DNA of 64,000 nucleotides from CAVRAZ01 sp963719135. GTDB lineage: Bacteria; Pseudomonadota; Gammaproteobacteria; DSM-19610. Below are positions 8,869-17,180 of this stretch, one piece after another (within the stretch, counting starts at the first letter, position 1; each line of letters opens with the position of its first letter). Location: contig CAVRAZ010000006.1 in the NCBI GenBank assembly GCA_963719135.1, positions 573,890-637,889 of the forward strand, in the 5' to 3' direction. A program made the translations under genes and the position numbers. The notes beneath the pieces were generated by a model. That model did not search any database and was not told the origin of the DNA. It saw only the letters and a list, made by a program, of their open reading frames with translations.

Positions 8869-10888
8869 TCACTCAGGCAGCTTGAAACCGGCCACAGAGC
8901 GGGCCATCTCGTCGGCGAGACCGGCCAGGTTACCGATGGAGGCGGCGGTTTCGTTGGTGCCCTCCGAGGTCTGGGTGGTAATTTCCTGGATAACCCGCAT
9001 GGTCTCGGAAACGTTCGCCGCTGCGTTGGACTGCTGCTTGGCCAGACCGGAAATATCCTGAATACGCTCGGCCAGGGTCTCTGACACGGTCACGATTTCA
9101 TCCAGCGCCTCGCCCGCATCCTCCGACAGTCGCGCACCGTTGACCACGCCGGCCGTACTCTGCTCCATGGAAATGACCGCTTCGTTTGTGTCTGTTTGAA
9201 TAGTCTTGACCAGGGCCTCGATCTGCTTGGTCGCGCTGCTCGATCGCTCGGCCAGTCGCTGCACTTCGTCGGCGACGACCGCAAAGCCACGACCGGCTTC
9301 GCCCGCCATCGCGGCCTGAATGGCCGCATTCAGCGCCAGGATGTTGGTCTGTTCCGCGATGTCGTTGATCAAACCGACGATATCGCCGATTTCCTGCGAG
9401 CTTTCACCCAAGCGCTTGATGCGCTTCGACGTCTCCTGAATCGTCTCACGAATGCGATCCATGCCCTCGATACTGCGCGCCACGGTATTACCGCCCTTCT
9501 TGGCGATATCGACCGACTGCTTCGCCCTGGACGCCGTCTGCTCGGCATCGTTGGAAACCTGGTCGATCGACACCACCATTTCGTTGATGGCCGTCGTGGC
9601 GGATGTAATTTCCTCGGTCTGATGTGCGCTTGCCTCGGTCAGGTGGCGGGCCGTCTCCTGAGTCTGGCGTGCCGCGTCCGACACCTGACTTGACGTAGCA
9701 TTGATCGTAGCAACCATGTCACGCAGCGCGTCGATGGTGAAGTTGACCGAGTCAGCGATGGCGCCGGTAAAATCCTCGGTAACCGTCGCATAGGCAGTAA
9801 GATCACCGTCGGCCAGATTGGCCATTTCATCGAGCAGGCGCAAAATTGCTTCCTGATTCACCCGATTCTCGGATTCCACCTCCTCGCGGCGATGGTTTGT
9901 TTCGCGGTAAACCTGCATGGACAGGAGCACCAGGAAGAACAGCGCCAGACCGCCACACGCATAACCCATAATCGGGGAAACGGCCCTTGCTCTCGCAGCC
10001 AAGGCGTAGGCCTGCTGCAGGCGATTCGCACCCGACAACAGCTCATCGGACTGTTCCGCGATCTGCTGGGACGCCGCCTGAATCTTCAAAAGTCCGTCAG
10101 ACAGATCCAGCAGCTCCTGGATGTTGTCAGATACGGTCTTGAACAACATGGAGGTTTCGGAAAGCTTCTGCTGGATGTCTGCGTTACCGATTTTCTGCAC
10201 GGCATCATTGCCCTGCACCATGCCTTCCAGCACCGTGCCGTATTCCTTGAACGTCCTGTGAGAAGCGTTCGATCGCGAGCTCCACGTCGTCACCATTCAA
10301 CGCGCGGTTCATGTTGTTCACGATGCGCTGGCTCAGCATGAGCTGGCGCGCGGCTGCGCGAATCTTGTCGCGACTCGCGCTGCCCTGGATAAGAGACTCC
10401 ATGATCTCTTCGTCGTATGCCTGAAGCTTCGGCATGACTTCGTTGACGACCGAGCCGATTTCGTTCACAGCCGTAACCGTGTCACGGCCGGCCAGCACGA
10501 AGTCCACATTGGCGCGGAACTTGTCCCAGGATTTGCCGAAGCTGGTCAAATCCTCTGCAGCCGATTCGGGACTGGCGGGCAATCCGGTCGACTCGTTACC
10601 GCTGCGCTCGTATCCAAGAACTTCCTCGAAACGATTGCGATAACGGCTCAACGGATCGAAGCTGGCGGCGACACCGTTCGACACTTCGAGAGCGTGCTTC
10701 GCGATACGCTGCGACAATACCTCCTGTTCAGCCGCGTACCCGATATACTCGCTGTCGTAAGCGGCGTATTTGCCCACGTACCAGAATACCCCCACCATCG
10801 CGACGAGCGATACAACCAGTGCGGTCATCAGCCAGTTCGTGGTTTTGCTCGAACTCATTTTTTTCGAGGACGTCTTCGTTGTACTCAT
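8869..10888 (-). pseudogene. pilJ: PilJ methyl-accepting chemotaxis protein, split by a frameshift
   Basis: Type IV pilus chemoreceptor in two frames. The N-terminal part (from ATG 10888, with AGGAG upstream) has a Ser/Lys-rich start, a membrane segment at about residues 20-40 and the periplasmic domain. The frame is lost at about 10252, where one extra G (or loss of two bases) separates ...IERFSQD from FKEYGTVLEGMVQGND. The second frame holds a second membrane segment, HAMP-like linker and a full signalling domain with the hairpin tip NILALNAAIQAAMAGEAGRGFAVVADE split across the usual motif. Everything else is well preserved, so a sequencing error or a very recent mutation is likely. Uninterrupted length would be about 670, as in the family. 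Confidence 0.9.
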
Positions 10889-10946
10889 CTCAAGTCTCCT
10901 GACCAACTACGCTAGTCTTCCCAATCTCAAACAACCGTAAATCCGA

Positions 10947-11492
10947 TTAAACTGCCGGTTGCAGGAATTCCGGGGTCTCCGCAAGCCTGTGCATGCTGAA
11001 CGCGCGCCAGAGAATTCCGTCGCGACGAAAACCACCCACCAGGTACTGCTCAATTTCGCCATACTCGGACGGTGCTTCCAGGCACTCATGCTCGGGGCCG
11101 AAATGCTGCAATCCGAGTACGGCATCGACGACCAGACCGGAATACACGCCGTTGTGGTTGATAACCAGCACACGGGTATGTTTCGTCACTTCAGCCAGAC
11201 GGCCATGGAGGTATCCGTGAATGTCCATGATCGGCATGATATTGCCGCGCACATTGGCGATACCGCAGACCCATGCCTTGGTACCTGGAACTTTCGTAAG
11301 TGCCGGCGGCAAAAGGATTTCAGCGATATTGCCGAGCGGCGAGACCAGCCGCAGATTCCCCACCCGAAAGCCGATTCCAAGCCACTCATCCTCGGTTTCT
11401 TCCTGTTGTGGTAAACCGGCAGCGTAGCGCGCACAGAGGATTTCGAGATGGGCCAGCCAGTTCAGGGGCTCCTGCGTTGCGGGCATATCCAT
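10947..11492 (-). CDS. pilI: PilI, CheW-like adaptor of twitching motility
   Basis: 181 residues, one CheW domain (about 35-175) with the typical GIANVRGNIMPIMDIHGYL strand region. It should couple the PilJ receptor to the ChpA kinase at the cell pole. It lies between pilH and pilJ in the standard order pilG-pilH-pilI-pilJ-chpA, all on the minus strand. The ATG at 11492 is preceded by AGGGAG. The gene ends 58 bases before pilJ begins. No missing features noted. Confidence 0.93.
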   Translation of the reverse strand: MDMPATQEPLNWLAHLEILCARYAAGLPQQEETEDEWLGIGFRVGNLRLVSPLGNIAEILLPPALTKVPGTKAWVCGIANVRGNIMPIMDIHGYLHGRLAEVTKHTRVLVINHNGVYSGLVVDAVLGLQHFGPEHECLEAPSEYGEIEQYLVGGFRRDGILWRAFSMHRLAETPEFLQPAV

Positions 11493-11511
11493 ATTGGTAC
11501 TCCCTGAATCG

Positions 11512-11877
11512 TCAGCCGGCCAACGCCATTTTGACCTTGTCCAGCAGTACGCTTTCGGTCACTGGCTTCGTGACATAGTCGCAGGCACCCTGACGGATAC
11601 CCCAGAGGCGATCCGTTTCCTGATCTTTGGTTGTTACGATTATGACAGGTATCGAAGCGGTGTCCGGATCCCTGGTGAGCTGACGTGTCGCCTGAAAACC
11701 ATTCAGCCCCGGCATGACCACATCCATCAGGATCAGATCCGGCCTCATCGCCTTCGCCCGCTCAATTCCCTCCGCACCGTTTTCCGCGGTTTGTGTAGTG
11801 TGACCGTGCCTCTCCAACATTCCCCTCAGCAAGTGCGTTTCCGTGGGTGAGTCGTCTACAATCAGTATTTGTGCCAT
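11512..11877 (-). CDS. pilH: PilH response regulator (CheY-like)
   Basis: A 121-residue stand-alone receiver. The acidic pair is in LIVDDSPTE, the phospho-accepting Asp in LILMDVVMPGLNGF, and the conserved Thr and Lys in VTTKDQE and YVTKPV. The N-terminus and TETHLL helix are characteristic of PilH. In Pseudomonas PilH favours PilT-dependent retraction or acts as a phosphate sink. The ATG follows AAGGA. It ends 19 bases before pilI, consistent with one operon. Confidence 0.94.
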   Translation of the reverse strand: MAQILIVDDSPTETHLLRGMLERHGHTTQTAENGAEGIERAKAMRPDLILMDVVMPGLNGFQATRQLTRDPDTASIPVIIVTTKDQETDRLWGIRQGACDYVTKPVTESVLLDKVKMALAG

Positions 11878-11946
11878 GATCCTTTTTCCCCAAGGGTACT
11901 CTTATCCCGTCTGTCAATGCGTTGGCCGGCGTCGCCGGAATTCCCT

Positions 11947-12426
11947 TCACCGGCTCGTGACGCGCCGTCCACCGGTCACGTGCTCGCGGATCGCGTCAAG
12001 CAGTTCGTCTTTGGTGAAGGGCTTGGTCAGATATTTGTCGGATCCGACGATCCTTCCGCGTGCCCGATCGAACAGCCCGTCCTTGGAGGAGAGCATGATG
12101 ACGGGGGTCTTCCTGAAAGTCTGATTGTTCTTGATCAATGCGCAAGTCTGATAGCCGTCGAGTCTCGGCATCATGATGTCCACGAAAATGATGTCAGGTT
12201 TCTCGTCGGCGATTTTTGCGAGTGCCTCGAAACCGTCATTCGCAGTCAACACTTGGCATCCTTCCTTTTTGAGAAGGGTTTCCGCCGTGCGCCGGATGGT
12301 CTTGCTGTCATCGATGACCATTACCTTGAGGGAGGACAACGACCCCTCCGCCGGGGTTGCTCCGGTCTCATCCCGTGAGTCCGGATCAACGTCCTGTTTA
12401 TCCTGCGTTTCAAGATTTGTATGCAT
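11947..12426 (-). CDS. pilG: PilG response regulator (CheY-like)
   Basis: 159 residues: a Ser/Asp-rich N-terminal extension of about 30 residues followed by a receiver with VMVIDDSKTIRRTAE, phospho-accepting Asp in IIFVDIMMPRLDGY, and the Thr/Ser-Lys switch residues LSSKDG and YLTKPFTKDEL. PilG is the output regulator that promotes pilus extension. It is the first gene of the chemosensory operon; ATG 12426 has AGGTGG upstream. The N-terminal extension is longer than in the Pseudomonas protein as I know it. Its start faces gshB across about 200 bp, so the promoters of both units should lie there. Confidence 0.92.
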   Translation of the reverse strand: MHTNLETQDKQDVDPDSRDETGATPAEGSLSSLKVMVIDDSKTIRRTAETLLKKEGCQVLTANDGFEALAKIADEKPDIIFVDIMMPRLDGYQTCALIKNNQTFRKTPVIMLSSKDGLFDRARGRIVGSDKYLTKPFTKDELLDAIREHVTGGRRVTSR

Positions 12427-12630
12427 GCGGTTCCCACCTGACCCGATCAGCGTGTGGCGACAAGTGTTCCAGCTTTGGCAGCGCATCTGGCGGCAAACCC
12501 GGAACGCGTTCCAAGCACCCGATTTAACGAAAAATTTGCGTTACAATAACGGCTACCCGGTTCTATCGTCCGGGACAGACCAAACTTTACGCGGTTCATC
12601 CGTCCCGAATCGGGCGAAAAGCACGGTGCC

Positions 12631-13587
12631 ATGACCCAACAGCTCGGAATCCTGATGGACCCCATCAAAGCCATCAACATCCGCAAGGACAGCAGTTTTG
12701 CCATGCTGCTCGCCGCCCAAGCGCGAACGTTCGCACTGCTTTACATGGAGCAGCAGGACGTCTTCCTGCGCGACGGCCAACCCTGGGGACGGATGCGCAA
12801 CCTGAGCGTCCGCGACGACCCGACCAATTGGTACGAATTCGGCGGAGCGGAAGATCGACCGCTGGCCTCGCTGGACATCTTGCTGATGCGGAAAGACCCT
12901 CCGCTAAACATGGAATTCGTCTACAGTACGCAACTGCTGGAGCTGGCGGAGCGGCAGGGGGTGCTGGTCATCAACCGGCCGGCAAGCCTCCGCGACTGCA
13001 ACGAAAAGCTGTTCACAGCCTGGTTCCCTCAGTGCTGCGTCCCGACGCTGGTCACTCGCAATGCCGAGCGCCTGCGGGATTTTCTCGCCGATTACCGGGA
13101 CATTATCCTCAAGCCATTGGACAGTATGGGCGGCGCTTCGATATTCAGGGTGCAAACCACCGATCCGAATATCGGCGTCATTATCGAAACGCTGACGGAA
13201 CGCGGCCAGCGCAGCATCATGGCACAGCGTTTCATTCCGGCGATAGCGGCTGGTGACAAACGGATACTTCTGGTGGACGGCGAGCCCGTGCCCTATGCCC
13301 TGGCCCGCATACCGGCCGAAGGCGAAACCCGGGGCAACTTGGCTGCAGGCGGTCGCGGCGAGGGTGTCGCGCTCACCGAACGTGACCACTGGATTTGCCA
13401 GCAGGTGGGCCCCGAGCTCAGACGGCGCGGCCTCATGTTCGTTGGCCTGGATGTGATCGGCGATTATCTGACCGAGATCAATGTGACAAGTCCGACATGC
13501 ATCAGAGAACTGGACCGTCAGTTTGGGCTCGATATTGCGGGTCAACTCGTCGATGCGATTGTCGCGGTACTTTCGAATCGAAGCTGA
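12631..13587 (+). CDS. gshB: Glutathione synthetase
   Basis: 318 residues, ATP-grasp enzyme joining gamma-glutamylcysteine and glycine. The N-terminal domain starts LGILMDPIKAINIRKDSSFAM (typical of GshB), followed by MRKDPPLNMEF, the ATP-grasp lysine in IILKPLDSMGG, and the acidic metal site TEINVTSPTCIRELD. Complete for the family (about 315-320). The position next to pilG, divergently transcribed, is conserved in pseudomonads. TACAAT at 12542 might be a -10 element, but no matching -35 is apparent. Confidence 0.96.
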   Translation: MTQQLGILMDPIKAINIRKDSSFAMLLAAQARTFALLYMEQQDVFLRDGQPWGRMRNLSVRDDPTNWYEFGGAEDRPLASLDILLMRKDPPLNMEFVYSTQLLELAERQGVLVINRPASLRDCNEKLFTAWFPQCCVPTLVTRNAERLRDFLADYRDIILKPLDSMGGASIFRVQTTDPNIGVIIETLTERGQRSIMAQRFIPAIAAGDKRILLVDGEPVPYALARIPAEGETRGNLAAGGRGEGVALTERDHWICQQVGPELRRRGLMFVGLDVIGDYLTEINVTSPTCIRELDRQFGLDIAGQLVDAIVAVLSNRS

Positions 13588-13761
13588 CCGACCGAACAGC
13601 GTGTTCGCCGCCGGCGAACCGCTGCCGGGCGGTTGCCGGATATTCGGCCGCGTCGGCGATCAAAAAGTGATCAGCTTCACGCCACCGATGCCGCCGACCC
13701 GCCCTGGAATCGGCCGCTCGTGTACTACGGTCGCCACGGGCTGAGTTATAATTCCGTGGCA

Positions 13762-14649
13762 ATGCACAACCTGATCGCGCAAGCCATGACTGCTCAACCA
13801 CCCGTCGATATCGGATCTGCCGGCGAAGAACCTACCGCCGATCGCTTGGTGTTCACGCTATTCGTTGCCGTGTTGCTGCACGCGATCGTAATATTGCAAG
13901 TCAGCTTCAACCCATTCGAGACCTCCGCGGAAAACAACCCGCCGGAAACACTGGATATCACCATCGTTAATCCGACTCGCGAACTGCCGCCGGACAGGTA
14001 CGACTACCTGGCCAATTCGAGCCAGGATGGCGCCGGAAATACCGACGAAAAGGTGAAATTCCAGGAGGAGTCGGTCGCGCAGTCGCTCCCTCCGAGCGCC
14101 CCCACTGAATCGCCCGCCCAGCAGACCCAGGTAATCACGGCGCTCGACAGTGCGCGGAACACGCCAGATAAGACGGAGACGCGGCCGCTGGCGGAAGAGC
14201 ACCCCTCCGCAACCGAGCTGGTGGAACGCAGCATGGAAATGATCGCGCTGAACCAGGAGATCAATCAGAGCCTGCAGGTCTACTCGGATGCGCCCAAGCA
14301 AAAGTACATTTCGGCGAGAACGCGAGAATTCAAGTACGCCAACTACATGCGGGACTGGGTTGCCAAGGTGGAACGCATCGGGCAGCTCAATTACCCGGAT
14401 GAAGCCCGTCGCCGTCGATTATCAGGGCAGTTGATGGTGGATGTCGCAATAAACCCGGACGGCACGGTCCAGGAAATCACCGTGGTACGCCCCTCCGGGC
14501 AAAAGATCCTCGATGATGCGGCGGTCCGTATCGTGCGGCTGGCGTCGCCGTTCGCGCCCTTTCCCGACGACATCCGGCAGGAAATCGATGTTCTGCACGT
14601 CACCCGCACTTGGGTGTTTACCAGCAGCAACGAGTTACACAGCCACTGA
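13762..14649 (+). CDS. tonB: TonB-like energy transducer protein
   Basis: 295 residues. One membrane segment near residues 32-50 (VFTLFVAVLLHAIVILQV), a long periplasmic spacer rich in Pro, Glu and Gln, then a C-terminal TonB domain (about 215-290) with YPDEARRRRLSGQLMVDVAINPDGTV cut across the usual YP-x-x-A-x-x-x-x-x-G-x-V motif. It would carry inner-membrane energy to outer-membrane receptors, although many copies at this locus have no known receptor. No ExbBD genes are nearby. I took ATG 13762; the frame is open upstream but that part lacks a plausible membrane-protein start. Confidence 0.88.
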   Translation: MHNLIAQAMTAQPPVDIGSAGEEPTADRLVFTLFVAVLLHAIVILQVSFNPFETSAENNPPETLDITIVNPTRELPPDRYDYLANSSQDGAGNTDEKVKFQEESVAQSLPPSAPTESPAQQTQVITALDSARNTPDKTETRPLAEEHPSATELVERSMEMIALNQEINQSLQVYSDAPKQKYISARTREFKYANYMRDWVAKVERIGQLNYPDEARRRRLSGQLMVDVAINPDGTVQEITVVRPSGQKILDDAAVRIVRLASPFAPFPDDIRQEIDVLHVTRTWVFTSSNELHSH

Positions 14650-14720
14650 TATCGCAAAACAGCACAAAGGCGGCTTTTTCGGGCCTTGTACTGGATGAAC
14701 GGCTGGCGGATACTATTCAC

Positions 14721-15284
14721 ATGGTTGATACAGTTTACTTGACCAATCATTTCCTGATTGCCATGCCGGCGCTGGAGGACCCCAACTTTTTCCATACTGT
14801 GACGTACATTTGCGAGCACAATGCGGAGGGCGCGTTGGGGCTGGTCATCAATCGGCCTCTCGACATACGGCTGGAAGAGGTTTTCAACCATATGGATCTG
14901 AAGGACGCCAGTCCCGGTGCCCGACAGATTCCAGTTCATCTGGGCGGCCCGGTTCAACAGGACCGCGGATTCGTACTGCACGAGCCCCTTGGTGAGTGGG
15001 AGGCCACTTTGAAGGTGACCGATCGCATCGGCATTACGTCCTCGGTCGACATCCTCGCCGCCATCGCCAGGGAAGCCGGGCCCGAACACAGTTTGATCGC
15101 GCTCGGTTACGCTGGCTGGGGAGCCGGTCAGCTCGAGCAGGAAATGATGGACAATGCATGGCTGAGTGGCCCCGCGGACCCGGAGATCCTATTCAGCACG
15201 CCGGATGAGCGGCGCTGGATTGCGGCAGCGGCGTCGCTCGGAGTCGATCTGAGTCGCCTGTCCGGTGAGACGGGTCACGCTTGA
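14721..15284 (+). CDS. algH: YqgE/AlgH family protein
   Basis: 187 residues, single UPF0301 domain beginning YLTNHFLIAMPALEDPNFF, with GALGLVINRPL and the GYAGWGAGQLEQE motif. The biochemical role is unsettled; in Pseudomonas the orthologue is reported to affect alginate and other regulation. ATG 14721 is chosen because the conserved domain begins 8 residues later; upstream codons overlap the tonB end. Its stop overlaps the TTG start of ruvX by 3 bases, so the two are translationally coupled. Confidence 0.94.
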   Translation: MVDTVYLTNHFLIAMPALEDPNFFHTVTYICEHNAEGALGLVINRPLDIRLEEVFNHMDLKDASPGARQIPVHLGGPVQQDRGFVLHEPLGEWEATLKVTDRIGITSSVDILAAIAREAGPEHSLIALGYAGWGAGQLEQEMMDNAWLSGPADPEILFSTPDERRWIAAAASLGVDLSRLSGETGHA

Positions 15285-15706
15285 CACGTTCGCCGGATGC
15301 CGTTGCGCTGATATTGCTTGGATTCGATTTTGGAACAAGAAATATAGGCGTTGCGGTCGGCCAGATGATTACCGGCACAGCCCGGCCCCTGACGGGTGTC
15401 CAGTCGCTGGACGGCAAGCCTGACTGGACAACGATCAAGGCACTGGTTTCGGAATGGAAACCAGACGCCCTCGTGGTCGGCATTCCCTACCACATGGATG
15501 GAAACCGCCAACCCTTGACCGATGCCGCGGAACGCTTTTGCCGGCAGTTGGAAGGGCGTTTCGGGTTGCCTGTCCACCGGGCCGAAGAACGTCTCAGTTC
15601 GCAAACCGCGTACGAATTGAGCGATGGCGGACATGATTCGCTTGATGCGCTTGCCGCGCGCGTCATTCTGGAAGGCTGGATGAATACGAGACCGGTGCAG
15701 TCATGA
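15281..15706 (+). CDS. ruvX: Putative pre-16S rRNA nuclease / Holliday junction resolvase-like YqgF (RuvX)
   Basis: 141 residues, RNase H-like fold. The catalytic Asp is in LGFDFGTRNIGVA, a Glu follows in the EERLSSQ segment, and a late Asp in DSLDALAARVIL. E. coli YqgF processes the 5' end of 16S rRNA precursors. The start is TTG overlapping the algH stop (TTGA). It overlaps pyrR by an ATGA junction. The family length is about 135-150, so it is complete. Confidence 0.94.
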   Translation: MTRSPDAVALILLGFDFGTRNIGVAVGQMITGTARPLTGVQSLDGKPDWTTIKALVSEWKPDALVVGIPYHMDGNRQPLTDAAERFCRQLEGRFGLPVHRAEERLSSQTAYELSDGGHDSLDALAARVILEGWMNTRPVQS

Positions 15707-16206
15707 ATGAGACAACGGACATCACGTCATTGCTGGACGCCATGACCGCCGACTTGTCAAAGCGAACGGGCAGTTACAATAAACCACCGCTCATGGTCGG
15801 TATCCACACCGGCGGGGTCTGGGTGGCGAAGGCACTGCACGAGAGGATGGGCATATCGGAACCACTGGGCGAGCTGGACATTTCCTTTTACCGGGACGAC
15901 TTCACCCGTATCGGCATAAATCCTCAGGTGCGGCCCTCGCAGTTGCCGTTCGGAATCGACGGGCGCCATATCATTCTGGTTGACGATGTGCTGCACACGG
16001 GCCGGACCGTCAGGGCAGCGATGAACGAACTGTTCGACTATGGACGGCCCGACTCGATCCTGCTGGCCGTATTGGTGGACCGCGGCGGACGCGAGTTGCC
16101 GATCGAGGCGAATGTCGTTGGTAAGCGGGTGACCTTGAACCCGGCTGAACATATCAAGCTGAGCGGACCTGACCCTCTGAAGCTGGAGGTCAGAAAGATC
16201 CAATGA
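15703..16206 (+). CDS. pyrR: PyrR bifunctional pyrimidine regulator / uracil phosphoribosyltransferase
   Basis: 167 residues, type I phosphoribosyltransferase fold with the PRPP loop VDDVLHTGRTVRAAM (roughly residues 92-106). It converts uracil plus PRPP to UMP; in Firmicutes it also attenuates pyr transcription by RNA binding. Here it sits inside the operon directly before pyrB with an ATGA overlap on both sides. I see no obvious attenuator, because the flanking genes overlap and leave no leader. Confidence 0.95.
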   Translation: MNETTDITSLLDAMTADLSKRTGSYNKPPLMVGIHTGGVWVAKALHERMGISEPLGELDISFYRDDFTRIGINPQVRPSQLPFGIDGRHIILVDDVLHTGRTVRAAMNELFDYGRPDSILLAVLVDRGGRELPIEANVVGKRVTLNPAEHIKLSGPDPLKLEVRKIQ

Positions 16207-17180
16207 CGCGCGGCAATCTGCAAATCCGCGAAGACGGCCGTTTGCGACACTTCTTGTACATCAAGGGCCTCAACCACGCGCTGCTAAGAGAGATTCTCGA
16301 TACTGCGGAATCCTTTGCCGGGGTCGCGGAACAGTCTGTCAAGAAAGTCCCGCTGTTGCGCGGCAGAACTATCGTAAACCTGTTCTTCGAAGCCAGTACA
16401 CGTACGCGGACGACGTTCGAACTGGCGGCAAAGCGGCTTTCCGCCGACGTACTTAACATCAATATCAACGCATCCAGCACGGTCAAAGGCGAAACGCTGC
16501 TAGACACGTTGCGCAACCTGCAGGCCATGCACGTGGACATGTTTGTCGTACGCCATGCCGAAAGCGGCGCCGCACACTTCATCGCCAGCCACGTGGAGCC
16601 GCACGTCAGCGTGATCAATGCCGGTGACGGCAGCCACGCTCACCCAACGCAAGCAATGCTCGACATGTTCACCATAAGGCGTGAGAAGGGCGAAGACTTC
16701 GGCAGACTGACGGTCGCTATCGTCGGCGACATTCTGCACTCGCGCGTAGCCCGGTCGCAAATCCATGCGCTGAACCTTCTCAACACCGGCGAAGTCCGCG
16801 TCGTCGCCCCACGAACGCTCCTGCCGGCCGGAGTGGAGGCGCTGGGCGTAAAGTCATACTGCAACCTGCGCGATGGCATCAGGGACGCCGACGTGATCAT
16901 AATGCTGCGCCTGCAACGAGAACGCATGCAGGGCGCCTTGTTGCCAAGCAAGCACGAATATTTCCGGCTCTACGGGCTCACCGAGGATAAATTGTCGATT
17001 GCCAAACCGAACGTGACAGTGATGCATCCCGGACCGATCAATCGCGGCGTCGAGATGGATTCGCAGGTCGCCGACGGCCCCCGATCGGTCATACTTCAGC
17101 AGGTGACCTACGGCATTGCGGTGCGCATGGCCGTGATGTCCATGGCCATGCAGAAGCCCGTGACGGCGGATGCATCCTGA
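16203..17180 (+). CDS. pyrB: Aspartate carbamoyltransferase catalytic subunit
   Basis: 325 residues. Carbamoyl-phosphate site FFEASTRTRTTFE at about residue 62, then the HPTQAMLD aspartate-domain motif, and MHPGPINRGVE near the C-terminus. It makes N-carbamoyl-aspartate, the committed step of pyrimidine synthesis. No pyrI regulatory subunit follows; instead an inactive dihydroorotase homologue overlaps the end (stop and next ATG share a base), the arrangement of the dodecameric class A ATCases of pseudomonads. Confidence 0.97.
   Translation: MTRGNLQIREDGRLRHFLYIKGLNHALLREILDTAESFAGVAEQSVKKVPLLRGRTIVNLFFEASTRTRTTFELAAKRLSADVLNININASSTVKGETLLDTLRNLQAMHVDMFVVRHAESGAAHFIASHVEPHVSVINAGDGSHAHPTQAMLDMFTIRREKGEDFGRLTVAIVGDILHSRVARSQIHALNLLNTGEVRVVAPRTLLPAGVEALGVKSYCNLRDGIRDADVIIMLRLQRERMQGALLPSKHEYFRLYGLTEDKLSIAKPNVTVMHPGPINRGVEMDSQVADGPRSVILQQVTYGIAVRMAVMSMAMQKPVTADAS

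Noticed and set aside
12427..12630. sigma-70 promoter for gshB from TACAAT at 12542
   Set aside because: No -35 hexamer at 16-18 bases upstream could be matched, so it is not listed as a feature.
14610..14720. Upstream extension of algH frame
   Set aside because: It overlaps the tonB end and the conserved AlgH domain begins at the ATG at 14721.
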